Shown in pieces: positions 45,964-58,797 of a stretch of 64,000 nucleotides of DNA. The notes under the pieces are model-generated. The model searched no databases. It worked only from the letters and a program-made list of their open reading frames with translations, and had not been told where the DNA came from. Position 1 is the first letter of the stretch. Each line of letters begins with the position of its first letter. Source of the stretch: Heterostelium album PN500. Taxonomy: Eukaryota; Evosea; Eumycetozoa; Acytosteliales; Acytosteliaceae. A program made the translations under genes and the position numbers. Location of the stretch: positions 1,178,001-1,242,000 of the forward strand of contig NW_008805073.1 in the NCBI RefSeq assembly GCF_000004825.1, read 5' to 3'.

Positions 45964-47512
45964 ATAGTTTTTGTAAAAATTTTAAAAATAATCACAATTT
46001 TTTTTTATTATTGAATAATAAAGTTAATAAAAAAATCATATTCGATAAACAATCAACATATATCTTTTGTTCATTATTTGATGTTTACTTTTCACTTTTC
46101 ACTTGAAAATAGCTACTACTATTTTAAATATTCTTATTTTTTATAATCTATTCGGTTTAACATCGTAAGATCATCAAAGATATATTTAAATTTGTAGGTA
46201 AATATTAATTAATATTGGGATTGTTTCTTTCATCATCATCATCATCATCAACAATCAACCAATCAATCAAAACAAGAAGTAGTAAGTAATAATACTTTAG
46301 CTATTTATTGTGTTTGCATAGATTTATTTGTTATCAATTGATTACAACTAAACTATGTATTTCCCAAGTATGTTGATAAATGTATATATTTAGTGCTTTG
46401 ATTCAACTAGAATCAACCTGTTATATGGTAAGAGTAGACAGGTAAGTTAAGATGTGTTTGATGTTTGGATTATTGAAAGTTTTGTGGAAAAATAATTGGG
46501 GTGGTGATTGATGTCTATTAAAGATTGACATTTTCCCACACTTTTATACAAAAGATAGTAATATATGGTATGTAGTGCAGTGCATCATATTAATATTTAT
46601 AGGATTTTGCTGAGTGATGTAATAAAAAGTTTGGGTTTTAATTTACTATAAATCAATCAATTTTATATTTATGATATGTAGAAAATATTATATATTTTTA
46701 TTTTAATTATGTATTGTTATTTTTTAATACAAAGTTTTATTTAATATATCAATCACTCTTTTATTATTAACCATATTAGATATTTAAATAAATCAGTGTT
46801 TTGTTTCAATTGAAAGAAATAATTAATTTTATTTTTTTTATTTGTCAATTCCAATTTCCCTTACTCTACCCTACCTACACTTCTATTATCAAACTGAATG
46901 GTCAAACAACACTCTCATCTAGCACTCTATTTATTTATTCTTTAATTGATTACCAGATAAAAGTGGTTAAGGTCAATAACCTTGATCATTTTTATTTAAT
47001 ATATATTATTTTTATTTTGGGTGGAAATCAAATAATAAAGCCAAAACAATACCAAATCACAATTGAAACCATATTAAAATTCCAATCCATTAGAAAAAAA
47101 TACCTAAAATATATACTAACTATATGAGGATTGGAGTAGCAATATTGCGTAGTCTATGATTCAAATTTGTCAATCCACTACAAATCAATCAATCAAATCA
47201 AACAATATTAAAATATTTTTTTAATCTTTTCTTGAACCAAAAGATACAATAAATATATAATAATAATTCAAAAACAACAACAAAATAATAATTAATATTG
47301 CTTCCTTTCTATATCAAGATATTTTAATAAATATTATATTACCATTTGATAGGATTGTTTTTTTTTTAAAAATAATAGTATAATTAACTAAAACTAAATT
47401 AATGTAATAAATAATATTAGTAAAAGTAAAATAATAATAGTTTTAATATTTATTTATAGTTTTTCTTTCATTTCACAGTTATTTTCCAAAAAAAATAATA
47501 ATTTTTATTAAA
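45964..47512. other. Intergenic, A/T-rich
   Basis: 1.5 kb between hpd and the Cys-rich membrane-protein gene. (ATC)n-like tract at 46231-46250; repeated ATCAATCA motifs. A 'GGTAAGAGTAGACAGGTAAG' pair of donor-like sites at 46425-46446 has no frame attached. No gene called. Confidence 0.5.
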
Positions 47513-49308
47513 ATGAAGAAAAAATATAGTTTTTTTAATAATAATTATAATTGTTCTAAAATTTTTATTGTTATTTTATTTGTTTTATTTATTCAAACTA
47601 ATAATATTGTGTATTGTACAACCTCACCATCCCCGACGACTTCAAATGGTAATGATATAGATAACAATAGTGGTACACCACCGCAACCAAATCCTGATTC
47701 CTCTTTTAATTTTTCATCATCCACACCTGACACAAAACAATCATCAACATCTCCAACACCTACACCTCATGCCAATGCCAATTCCAATTGGGGAGCAACA
47801 GGCCTGAATGGATTAATACCCCAAAACATAAAGGACCCATTGACTAATCCACAAAATAACTTAGGGCAAAGCAATCCTCTAACCAATGCCCTGGAAAAAG
47901 CAACTGCTATCGTTCCATCTACTACCACTTCGTCTGGAGGCAGTCTGACAAGGGCACTCGACCAGATTGATAAAAATCTAAAAGAGGAGGTGCCATCCAA
48001 ACTACCATCGCCCTCTGCTATTTTACAAAACCCACCGGCAGCTATTACTGCTAGTGGCATCACCAATGTCATTCCACAGAGTGCAACCAAAAATCTACCA
48101 AAACTAGCTCAGATTCCATTGAATCTAAATTGTAGTGGTGCAATCTGTCCAAATGGAAAATGTGTAACAACAGCAACCCAATGTATAAAACAATTGACTG
48201 GAATAATTCCGCGTTGTTCACCTGAATTTCCGGTGCGTTGTCTCGATGGAAGTTGTAAAACTACGCTTGCACTATGTCCCAAGCTGACGGATGAGCTACA
48301 TCTGTGCAATGACGAAGTGTGTCCCGATGGTAAATGTGGTCCTTGTTTTGACTACGACGGATGCAGTCTGGATCAACCGTTCCAATGTCCAAACGGCGTC
48401 TGTGTCGAGTCGGTATCAGAGTGTTACCAATGTAAAGACGGACATCTTCGTTGTTTCGATGGTTCGTGTGTTTCACCTTGTCCATACCCACCGTTCTACT
48501 TTAAACCGATCAGTATTGTGACACTTTTAACAGAGCGTGACGTACAAACACTGATACCGGTGAGTACCTACAGTTCACCACTCAACTACACAACGGAAAT
48601 CAAGAAACTCCTAGACATTTACATTGAACCAACATCATTCCCTGAGAATACAACATTCTCAGTGTCACCGGTTTCCGACTCCTACGTCAACACCATCAAT
48701 GGAGAATACAATTGGCCTGTCAACACATCCTATCAACTATTCCTCTTGTCGCCAGTCATAAACATAACAGCAACCTACAAAGGTATTCCACAGACCAACT
48801 TTGAACCAAAAGTTAAATTGGTATTTGAATTGATGACACCACCAGATGTAAGTGTTAATTATTTCACCCTGTTTAAAAATGAAAACTATACTAATAGTTA
48901 AATATTATTATTATTATTATTTAGTTTAATATCTCAGATATATGTCTTGGATATATAGATGTGATTACTAATCGTTGGACATGTATACCAGACTCTGTTG
49001 AATCGATAAACGGAAGTACTGTGACAACTTACACCGATCATTTTACATCGTTTGCTCTACTGACCAGAGTACAGTATGATGAGAGTGAGGGAGGAGCTCC
49101 AGTTTTCGGTGAGTCTGGACCAATCATTAGCCACCACACACTCATGTTCTCGCTGATCTTTGGTGCTATTGGCTTGGCAGTGATCACAATCGTCGTAGGT
49201 GTTTTACTTCACTACCGTAGTAAACACGGTGGTGTTAGGAAATGGATGGTCTTTAGTCGTACCAAATCATCTTCCAACAACGTCACCAACAACAATAAAA
49301 AATACTGA
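47513..49308 (+). CDS. Type I membrane protein with Cys-rich modules and a GPS-like region
   Basis: Exons 47513-48847 and 48925-49308 join in phase 0 (572 aa). A signal peptide (~1-37, 'IFIVILFVLFIQTNNIVYC') is followed by a Pro/Ser/Thr-rich stalk (~40-200). Four to five Cys modules (~207-325) of the form 'C-x(3-6)-CxDGSC' or 'CPNGxC' resemble LDL-receptor-class or EB-type repeats. A beta-rich region then ends 'RWTCIPDSVESINGSTVTTY' and 'TDHFTSFALL', recalling the GPS end of GAIN domains (Cys/Trp, then H-x-T-S-F-A-L). One membrane helix ('LIFGAIGLAVITIVVGVLLH') and a basic tail follow. The stop at 49306-49308 follows an A6 run. Reading one base less there would give a longer tail to 49429 ending '...HSLIMAVDRV', which looks coded. 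Function unknown; probably a cell-surface or endosomal receptor. Confidence 0.82.
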
Positions 49309-49430
49309 TAACACTAACAACAACAACAGTAACAACAATATCAATCCACCTGCAAAAACACTATCACAAGACGATCTTAGTTTGTCAACTTCACAACATT
49401 CCCTCATAATGGCTGTTGATAGGGTATAAT

Positions 49431-50111
49431 AGAAAAATAATGTTTTTTTTTTTGAATTTTTTTTATATAATTATTAATATAAACAATGTATAATAAAAAA
49501 AAAAAAAGCTACAATAATTTAAAAATCAATAACCAATAAAAAATAATAATTTATTTGATTCAAAATCTTTTTTCATTTTTTTTGCAACGTTTTTCAAAAT
49601 AGAAAAAAAAAAAAACATTATTTATATATCCTTTTTTGTTAGGCATCGCGTATTCCTCTTCATCATTGTGACAAAACTGATAATAAATCGATTAAAAGGT
49701 TTTTTCGCAAAACCTTTTTGTTTTTTTTTGCTAATAATAAAGAGGAAGATATTTTTTTTTTTGTGCTATTTCAAAAACTTTGCATGAAGATAAAGTTGTT
49801 TATTGGTGGATTGAAAATCACCACCAATCAGAAAAATAAATATTTTTATTATCATCGATTTATTTTTATCAACCACTTCCTCACGAAAAAACAACCAAAC
49901 ATATGAGACCACCCAAAACCAAACCTTTTCATTCCACTACTACTATTTACTCTTTTCTTTAATCTATAATTCATCCTTTTGTATTATATTATTTTTATTT
50001 ATTTTTTTTGTTGACCTTCATCTATTAGATATTGTATTATTACAATCATTGTAGCATTATATTTTATTTTTTTATTTTTTCAAATATATTATAATATAAA
50101 AAAATATAAAA
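49431..50111. other. Intergenic, A/T-rich, with a T-rich hairpin
   Basis: 680 bp between plus-strand genes. At 49694-49718 a short inverted repeat (AAAAGGTTTT ... AAAACCTTTT, 5-base loop) is followed by a T run. This is terminator-like in form, but in a eukaryote it might be an RNA polymerase III end or simply a 3'-flank hairpin. The adjoining 49641-49690 is GC-richer than its surroundings. No box structure of a known RNA was recognised. Confidence 0.35.
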
Positions 50112-51323
50112 ATGGTGGTATGACTGTTTATCTATATTATTGCTGAAATCATAATGAATATTAATATTGTCTTACTATAATATAATCATAGGATTTACTT
50201 CAATTGATTCCATTTGAATATTTCAAATCACTTGCACCAACAGAGTACACATGGGAAACATTTTTTAAAGTTGATTTCTCAAAATGGGACTGGAAGCAGT
50301 TGATTCCCTCTCAAGACTTTAAATTTGAGGAAGGTGTTACTCCGTTCTCCAACAAGAACTTTATTTTCTTGACAATAATTATCTATCTCACCACTGTTTA
50401 TTCTATTAAAGTATGTACATTGAACATTTCAGCTCAATACAATAGTTTTTAACCATTACATAAAACAATAACAGTTCTTTATGAGTTCACCAAAGTTAAA
50501 AGGATGGAATTTAAGAGGATTCTCTGCATTACACAATTTAATTCTTTGTGTTTGGTCCTTGATTATGGTTTTAGGTGTAACATATGATGCTTTTCAACTC
50601 GCATTTGTAAGTATTATTGCGCAATATCTTTGTACAAACGCAATACAATTATTGTTCTAATAGCTGTGGATAATATATAATCTAGAATTCAGAATATGGT
50701 GTAGATGGATTTTTCTGTTCTCCAAAATCAAATCCAATCTCTGGTCGTATCTTTTACTGGCATTATTTATATTTCGTCAGTAAATTCTATGAGTTTATCG
50801 ATACAATTATCATTGTCTTGAAAAAGGTTAGTTATGTTTGGTATCTAATAATGATTATTTAACTATTATATTAATTTGTTGTATACATTTTCTTTTATTT
50901 CTATAGAAACCATTGATTTTCTTACACATCTGGCATCATTCGATTGTTGTTTTGATTGTTTGGACTTGGTTACCAGGAGGTGTATCTTACGGTAGCATTG
51001 GATTGTTTGCCAATACTCTCGTTCATGTATTTATGTATTACTACTATTTCAGAACTGCTTGGAATCCATCAGTTAGAATCTGGTGGAAATCATATTTGAC
51101 TTCTGGTCAATTATTCCAGTTCACCATGTCATTTGTACTTTCAATTCCATTCCTTCTCAAGGATATCGTCATTAACGAAAACGGTGTTATCTCTCACAAT
51201 TGCGTTGGTTGGGGTGCATTTATGTTCACCATGTTCAACAATCTATTCTTCCTTATCCTCTTTATGAATTTCTACATCAAGACATACATTCAAAGACCGA
51301 AATCAAAACCAAAGGAAGAATAA
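50112..51323 (+). CDS. ELO-family very-long-chain fatty acid elongase
   Basis: Five exons in phase: 50112-50117 (ATG GTG), 50192-50410, 50475-50606, 50686-50826 and 50907-51323 (304 aa). Exon 1 could instead be ATG alone (GTGGTA donor); GTATGA after ATGGTG is the better donor. ELO proteins do the condensation step that adds two carbons to fatty acyl-CoA in the ER membrane. The catalytic His box is 'FLHIWHHS' (canonical HxxHH). The preceding family segment 'YFVSKFYEFIDTIIIVLKKK' matches 'YxSKxxEFxDTxFxVLRKK'. 'FANTLVHVFMYYYY' matches 'xNxxVHxxMYxYY'. The C-terminus is Lys-rich ('KSKPKEE'), typical of ER residents. Seven hydrophobic segments are present. Confidence 0.95.
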
Positions 51324-51798
51324 ATAAACTTTAGATTTAGCAACCTTTTTTTTTTTTTTTTTTATTTTTTAAATTTTTTTATTTTTTAAATTAAAAATAT
51401 ATTATCATATGATATCAGCAAAAAGTTTTCAATTATCTTTCAAGAATAGTGTTTATTTACTATATTTATTTTAAACCTTTATTATAATTCTACTTTGTTT
51501 CTCATATTGTAATTTATATTAGATTAACAAAAACTTTAGTATATTAAAATTAAAAAGAAGATTTAACTCAATTGGATACTATGGCACCCAATTTTATGTA
51601 ATAATTAATCATTTTTAAGAATCATTTTTTAAGTATTATGTTTTAAACTGATTTTCCTATCAACATTAATGATTCAAACCGTATAGTGTTTTAAATAAAT
51701 GTCACCACTCATGATTTTTAGGAATTTTGTTTAATTTTTTGAATGGTTAAAATAATAAACCACATTATAATCATTTTCAAACATGGCTCTCTTTGTAG
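51324..51798. other. Intergenic, A/T-rich
   Basis: A T run after the ELO stop, then A/T-rich DNA. Nothing recognisable apart from its being the likely promoter of the candidate gene at 51799. Confidence 0.4.
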
Positions 51799-52690
51799 AT
51801 GGACACTGTAGCACTGTTATTTCTTAAAATATTATTCAAGGTAGGTTGATTTTAATTCTCATCGACATTTTGCTTTGATCTATTAATTTAATTTAGGTTT
51901 AGTTTGGCTTCCGAAAATGGTGGAAATGGGTTTTTTATATCATCTAGTTAATATTAACATTATCATTTTCAAATTAAAAATTGTAACTGCAGTATTTAGT
52001 GAAAACAGCAGCATGCAACGAAATTTTTAATTGTCCATTTAGATATATTGATAAAAAATCGATCGACCAATATTCCATTAAAACTAAAGTAAGTATATAA
52101 AAAAATTACTCAGCAAATACTATCCACATCCCCCTACCACCACTGTTTACCAGTTTTATTTAGTGTATGGTTTGGTGAAATGGAAAACCACAAAGTGTTT
52201 TTATGTTTGTTTTTATCATAAATGTATTTTACAAACTTTAGGTTATATTAATTTCGTACAAAATATTGTATTCTATTTCAAATTTTGTCCCTATTCACAA
52301 TTGTATTGTATCACTATTCGTTGTTCATATTTGAAAACTGACTTGAGATGCACCAATTCACAACAAAGGTGGGTCGAATTTTTTTAAAATTTCACTGCGT
52401 CGTCCAATGAAAATTGGATTTTTTTTAAATTTTTAAAAACCAAAAACAAATCGACCATTGATAAAAAATACTTTAAAAGTAAATACTTTTCATTTATAAA
52501 TAGTACTGGCACCACACAGGGTAACCTCTCTACTCAGCCAACACTTAACTTTCAGTGGTTGTTCTTTTGTTCTTGGTTTGATGAAGATGTCTATCATAAT
52601 GAGGAGTCAAAGAGCCATATGGCTCAATGGTTTGTCTCTGAAATGTATTACAAGATCTCCTTGAGCACCTCCAGAACCAGCAAACCTTGA
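51799..52690 (+). CDS. Candidate four-exon gene of unknown product (179 aa)
   Basis: Four segments join with GT-AG borders and matching phases: 51799-51840 ('MDTVALLFLKILFK'), 51993-52088 ('YLVKTAACNEIFNCPFRYID' onward), 52154-52368 (Cys/Phe/Tyr-rich, could be shorter with a donor at 52195) and 52504-52690. The last exon is a GC-richer island ('TLNFQWLFFCSWFDEDVYHN', 'EESKSHMAQWFVSEMYYKIS'), open for 62 codons, with four Trp. No family is recognised. Against it: exon 3 is A/T-rich and low-quality. Also, the minus strand of the last island has an acceptor-like site and a 25-codon frame ('GAQGDLVIHFRDKPLSHMAL'), so strand is not certain. A CTCTTTGTAG just before 51799 could also be an acceptor, so a 5' exon may be missing. 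Confidence 0.35.
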
Positions 52691-55600
52691 AACAAAAAAA
52701 AATGACAACAACAACAAATTAAGTAAAATTAAATATTAGTGGTGAATATTTGTTAAATTGAAAAATTTTAACTACATTGAAATCTGGTACTTAGCCTAGG
52801 GAATCATGCTAATATTAAAAAAAAAAAAAGTGAAATGCATTTCACTGACGACGGTTTAAATTATTTGATAAGGTTTAAAAAGTGTGGAATTTTGATGTTT
52901 TACCTTACCCAATCATCGATAGAGTTAAAATGCAATCAAACTTTTAGCACCCCTCTTTGTTGTTTTGTTTAATCTATTTGACATTGTTGACTTTTCAGAA
53001 TACCAACTTTGAGATATTCTTCCTGCTTTCTTTCAACAACATCTCTCTTAAAATATACCCTCCACTCACTAGAGTGTTACTCACTTCTCTTCCTTAAATA
53101 CCAATCCAATTTTGTTAAATCAATTCTCTCAGATTCTAAATCAAACAACAAATAAAAACAACTATATATTCTTTTCCATCCCCGAAGTCATTCACTTTCC
53201 AACAACAACAACAACAACACAAACCATATACACTCTAAAAATATAAATAATTAAAATAGGTAGAGGTATTCAACTTATCCATAAATATAAATTACTAATC
53301 TTTTAAATCATCATAATCCAATCTCAGAACTATTAATTATTCATTAATTAATTGTTAAGGTTTAAAGATTTATTAATTTAACTTGTCAATTATAAAACAA
53401 CATATAAAAGTTTTTATAAATATACCTCCTCATATAATTATATTTAATATCTATATATCTTTAAATATCAATTTTGTGATTTTATGTGTATCAATAAAAA
53501 TATTAAAACCTGAAATAATAATAATATAGATAATTTATTTATTAATTCTAATCATAATATTAAAAATTTAAACATATATATCAATCCCCAAACCGGAACA
53601 ATTTTACATTGTTTTTTTGGCACATTTCTTTATTTCTATTGAATTTTTTCCATCTACCGCGTAAGAAATCAATATTTTAAACAAAATTAATTTTTTAATT
53701 TTGAAAATCTCATTGTTTGAATAACAAAAAAAATAAATATAAAAAAAAAATGTAAGTTAAAAATTCCTTTTCTATCTTCAAATTGAAAAAAGACGTCATA
53801 AAAAATAATAGGTGTTTTCATTTCTTTTATCCCAATTCTTTTTTTATGTTAAAAACCAAAAAAAAACAAAAAAAACCACCCAACCAAATAATTCAAAGAG
53901 TGTCCTGTGTACTTAATACTTTTTTCCAAAATTGTCAAATGGTTGGTTTTTATTATTTATCAAACCAATCAACGTCGATTTTTTTGTTCATCCTTTCTTC
54001 AATATTAATTTTATTATTTTGAGAGAAACCCTATACTTTTTTTTTTAAAAACAACAAAACATAAAACCAAAGGTTTAACCGATTATTGATTTTTTATCGC
54101 CAATTTTTATAGATTCACCTCTATATCATTTTTACGATTATCACAAATTCAAGTAATAATATATTGAAAAATCTTGTTAACAAATATCTTTACTTTAATT
54201 AATTCTTAATTATAATTTTTTTAATTAAAGTAAAGTTTATAACAAACAATATCCACTTTTTATCAAAGTTTTACTATTAAAATTTGTTTATTTATTTATT
54301 TCCAAAAAAGGTAATTAATTTTTGTTTTGTTTATACATCTGTATTTTTTTATTTTTTTTTTTTGTTTTGATAAATATGGAATCGTTTTGACAATCTATCA
54401 GATCTGATCGTTCACATTATGATAATCTTTAGATTATCACTGTGTATCAATACGATTGTTTTGTTTTTGTTCATGTTGGTAAAAATTAACCTATGGAATC
54501 ATTTTACTTTTAATAACATTCCAATCGTTTAATTCTACACCTTCCACGCTTTTCAACAACCAATGTGTAAAATCAACCAAACCAATTAGATTTAAATTTC
54601 ATTTACACATATCTTATCGATTTACTATCATATCAATTGTTTTACTACTACTTCTTGTCAGTAACAGCCTACTAAAAAAAGTGGTTTAGTGATAAGACTT
54701 GATAAAACAAAAAAATATTGAGAAGAAATGCTACTGCTATCAATATCTATTGGATATTTGTTTTTTTACTCTTTCTTTATCCATTTTATTTGTTTTCGTG
54801 TGTGTGTGTGTGCAGTGAAAAAAGGTAGATTTTAAAATAAAAGAAGAAGAGATAGATATAAAACCACTCGTATTCCAATAATCTAGAGAAAAAGGATATA
54901 TGATCATATCCTTGGACTCATCAAGTAATAATAATAATATATTAGTGGACACATTCAAAAATAAAAATAAAGCACGAACATATTCGCTCTCTGTCTCCAT
55001 CAAAAATGTATTAATCAGATAACAAGAACATACTCTCAATCAGCTAAATGTATTGGTTGTTGTTCTATTAATTAATTCATTCTTTCTATCTTATTCGATG
55101 TAAATTTCCCTGTTTTACAGATAGATAGTGATGGAAAGAAAGAAGCTGGGGGAAGAAAAAAGAGAAAAGAGTGAGTTTTTAGTGTGTGGTGGTGTGTTTT
55201 TGTTTTTATTTATCTGTCTTAGTGATAGGTGTTTATTTTTTTAGTGTGTGTGTGTGTGTGTGTGTATGGAATTCATTCAAATTTAAAAAAGGAGGGTTTA
55301 CTTTGACAAACAACATTTAAATTTACTCGATTAACAAACATTCCAACCTATATGTTGTTGAAACATATCTCTATATTTTTTTTTTATTTTTTTTATTTTT
55401 TAAACTTTATTATTTTGTCCACATTCCAAAAACAAACACTATATCTATCTATCACCACATTGTTAATTGAAAACTCCTGTTCAATAGCATCTGCATATTA
55501 TTTCATGATATTGTTCTCTCTAACTATCAAATCCACACTCACACCACCACCACCTCCAAACTAAACATCATAATAACAACAATAAAAATAATATTCCAGC

Positions 55601-58600
55601 AGTAACCAACGACATTCACCCTCACACTTATTCCTATTGTATCGTCAACTGCCTCCAATTGTAAGCCAACTGGTTTTCTGATATATCAATACACTGAAAA
55701 CATTTTAATGCATATAATGTATAAGAATGAAGAAAATAACTGTAGAACCAAAAAGAAAACCACTTCTATCAATCAAATATATGTGTTTTTGTTGATCTTG
55801 GTGGTGTGGTGTGGTGTGGTGTGTGTGTTATAAACAACAACTATAATATATTTTATTGATACTTAATGTACATATATATCTCTACCCCATTTTTTCACTT
55901 TGAATCAAATCATTATTAAAACAAACTTTTGATTCTATTGATTTACGTTAGTAACATATCTCAATTAAATTCAATATTTGTGCAAATTATTATTGGTTAG
56001 TTGATCGAGAGTAGTACTACTGTGGTTGTTTTTTGTGCTCATTCCTAAATTTCTATTGTTCATGAATTCAATTAAAAAAAATATTAAGATGCCATCATAT
56101 ATGTGTTAGAGTCATTCTTTAATTAAATCAATTCATTAACAACAATAGTCGTTGTGTTGGTAGAGCGTTAAATAAATAAACCAACACACACACACACCTA
56201 CATTTAATTTATATATAACAAATTATCCATAATCTCACTCTTTTGATGTAGTTATATATTGGTGTATATGTATCGTGTGGATTTTTGGAGTAGAGTGGAA
56301 TGATAATTTATAGTGGTAGTAGTAATAGGGTTGGTGGTAGGAATGGTTTTAGTGGTGCAAGTGTTCTTCTTTGTTTTAGTGGTGTTGCTGCTGCTGGTAG
56401 TGAAAATAAATTGAAGGAGTACAAATAACAAATACTCTATACTCCAATGTTGAGAGTTTGTGTTTACTTGTGTATCAATGTTTATTTTAATAAGTACTTA
56501 TTTTACTACTACTTCCTGCAACAACCTACTACAAATACAACACTACACTTATTCACCATATCTTATCCATCACATCTATCTATAAAAGTAATAAACAGAG
56601 CAAACAAACAAACAAAACAAAAACTTCAAAAGAAATATAAACAATCAAGAAAGAAACCTTCAAAACAAAAAAGTTATTAACATTAAAAAAATAACAAAAT
56701 AACATATCAAATTTCTATAATTATAAAATTTCTTTGATTTCCAATCATCATTCATCCTCGCTTCTCTCTCAGTATTTAATTATATCAGCTGTTCCAATAT
56801 TAATATTATTTATTTATATTTTTTAAAATTCAAAAAGTAGTAGTAATATCACTATTGTATCAGATAATATTATTTAATATCCAAAATTAAATATTTTATA
56901 GATTAATAAATGTATGTATAAATAATTTAACAAAAAAAAACTTAATAACTCAACAAAAAAAAAAAAGTTAAATTAAATTTGTTTAACAAAAAAATAATAA
57001 TAATAATAATATCTATTTTTTTTTGGTTGTTGTTTTTTATTATCTTTTATGTCATTATAAAATTTAAACATTTGAAATCTTATATATTGGAACCATTTTT
57101 AAATCATTTATTTTTAATACCCCACAATCAATTAACACCATCATCTCACCACCAAAATTACTCTTTCATATATTCTCTTTTTAGAATCGTATTCATTACC
57201 ATCAACAACATACCCAAAAACCGATAGAGCTATTGTTAGTCTATAGAGATTAAATATAATAACTCTCGAGTTTCGAAATGTTATTAACAACATATATATA
57301 AATATTATATTTGAAATGAATAACCAAACACACCCAAAACCATCAGACACTAGTATATAAATATATATAATAAATATTGGATAACCTGTGAGTGGGTGTT
57401 TTTGATACATGTGATTGGAATTCGATTATCAACACATTTCATCAGAAATGAAAAATCACACATTTTTACTCACAATACCACCCACAAAACACACCCTCAC
57501 ACAATTCTACATGTTATATAAAGAGTTTTGCCCATTCATCAAATAATAATAGTAATTTAATTTAAATGATCAGAATAGATTTACACTACTATCTTATCAT
57601 CATCCTAAAAAGTAAAAGTAATTTATAAATTGGTGACAATCCAATTCTACTAATTACTACTGTCATTAAAGGTGTGTTTGTTTAAATGTATTGTATACAT
57701 CATTCCAAACAAACCACACATCAATTCCAACACAACCACCTTAATAAGAATTTTTAGTTTGAGCTCACGCAAACAAATGCTAATCAAATAATGATATGGC
57801 AAAGATATAGATATCATTCAATAATATATATTAACACTACTGCAAATAATATTAATAATAATAATAATATCTATGTGTTATTATATTTTTGGGACAATCC
57901 ATCATTTAATTTTTATTTTTGCAAAGAAGCAGCAGCATCACCATCATCATCACTGTATATCTGACTGCGTATAATGCCATTTTGACTAAATCAAAATAAA
58001 TTACAATTTTTATTTATTATTTGTTTAAAAAAAAAAAAGAAAAGAAAAAACAAGTAATAATAGTAATAATATAGCAGTCCATCCTTCAATCCATCATCCA
58101 ATCAAACAAATTACTTAAATACACTATAATACAGTTTACTACTTTCTTTTTTAGATTTTTTAATTGGAATTATTTTTAAATTGTTATTATTATTATTTGT
58201 TTATTTGTTTTTTTTTTTGTTAAATTTATTTTATCGAATCAATCACTCCATCAAAATTTTATAATATTACACAAAATAATTAATTTTTAGAGAGTAAAAT
58301 AATCTAACTGTTTTCTATTCCATATAGAATAAAAATATCAAATCATAGTTTTTTGGTATATCGATTTCATTCTCATTTTTTAAACATTTGGAAATTGAAA
58401 ACTAGTACAGCGCGTTGAGAATTCTACTGTGAATCACAAACACACTATATCTGTCAAATATAAATCATCATTTCCTTTAGTTTGCTATTTTTTTTTTTAT
58501 TTTTTCGAAAAGGTAAAAAATAGTTTGATAAAATATGTCTGGATAGATATTTGATACTAATATTATAAACAATTGACAGATTTTTGATTCTTGTAGTTTA

Positions 58601-58797
58601 GATTAATTTATAAAATTCTAAATCAACATTCACCTAAATTCATTTGTAATATAATAATAATAATAATCAAAAACAGCTGGATACGAATCTAAAAAATTGA
58701 TAAAGAAATTAAATATTTTAAAATCAATTACTATAAATAATAATTATAATAATATATTCCATAAATAACTATAACAAAAATAATTAATAATCTAAAA
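52691..58797. other. Six-kilobase gene-poor region upstream of the winged-helix gene
   Basis: No convincing gene in about 6.1 kb; all open frames are short, low-complexity or translated homopolymer. It contains simple repeats: (GT)n at 55241-55264, (GGTGT)n at 55801-55826 and (CA)n at 56184-56197. CAA/CATC/CACCA-rich tracts are scattered (53200-53220, 55540-55560, 57930-57950). The size is exceptional for this compact genome and suggests a large cis-regulatory region or a long 5' leader for the gene at 58798; it may also hide non-coding RNAs that I cannot recognise. Confidence 0.5.
55801..55826 (+). repeat. (GGTGT)n simple repeat
   Basis: About five GGTGT units run into a short (GT)n stretch inside the gene-poor region. 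It is G-rich on the plus strand in otherwise A/T-rich DNA. Confidence 0.85.

Noticed and set aside
46801-47127. 108-codon plus-strand frame
   Set aside because: Starts at a non-ATG codon, Ile/Phe/Lys-rich translation of A/T DNA, no homology pattern.
49694-49718. Intrinsic-terminator-like hairpin with T run
   Set aside because: Form is bacterial; in a eukaryotic A/T-rich flank it has no assured meaning, so it is only noted within the intergenic entry.
52578-52641. C/D-box snoRNA-like TGATGA ... CTGA pair
   Set aside because: The boxes fall inside a 62-codon open frame and there is no terminal stem; chance occurrence is more likely.
54740-55039. 99-codon minus-strand frame in the gene desert
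   Set aside because: Built from simple-sequence DNA (CA/GT tract and T runs), no good composition or splice context.
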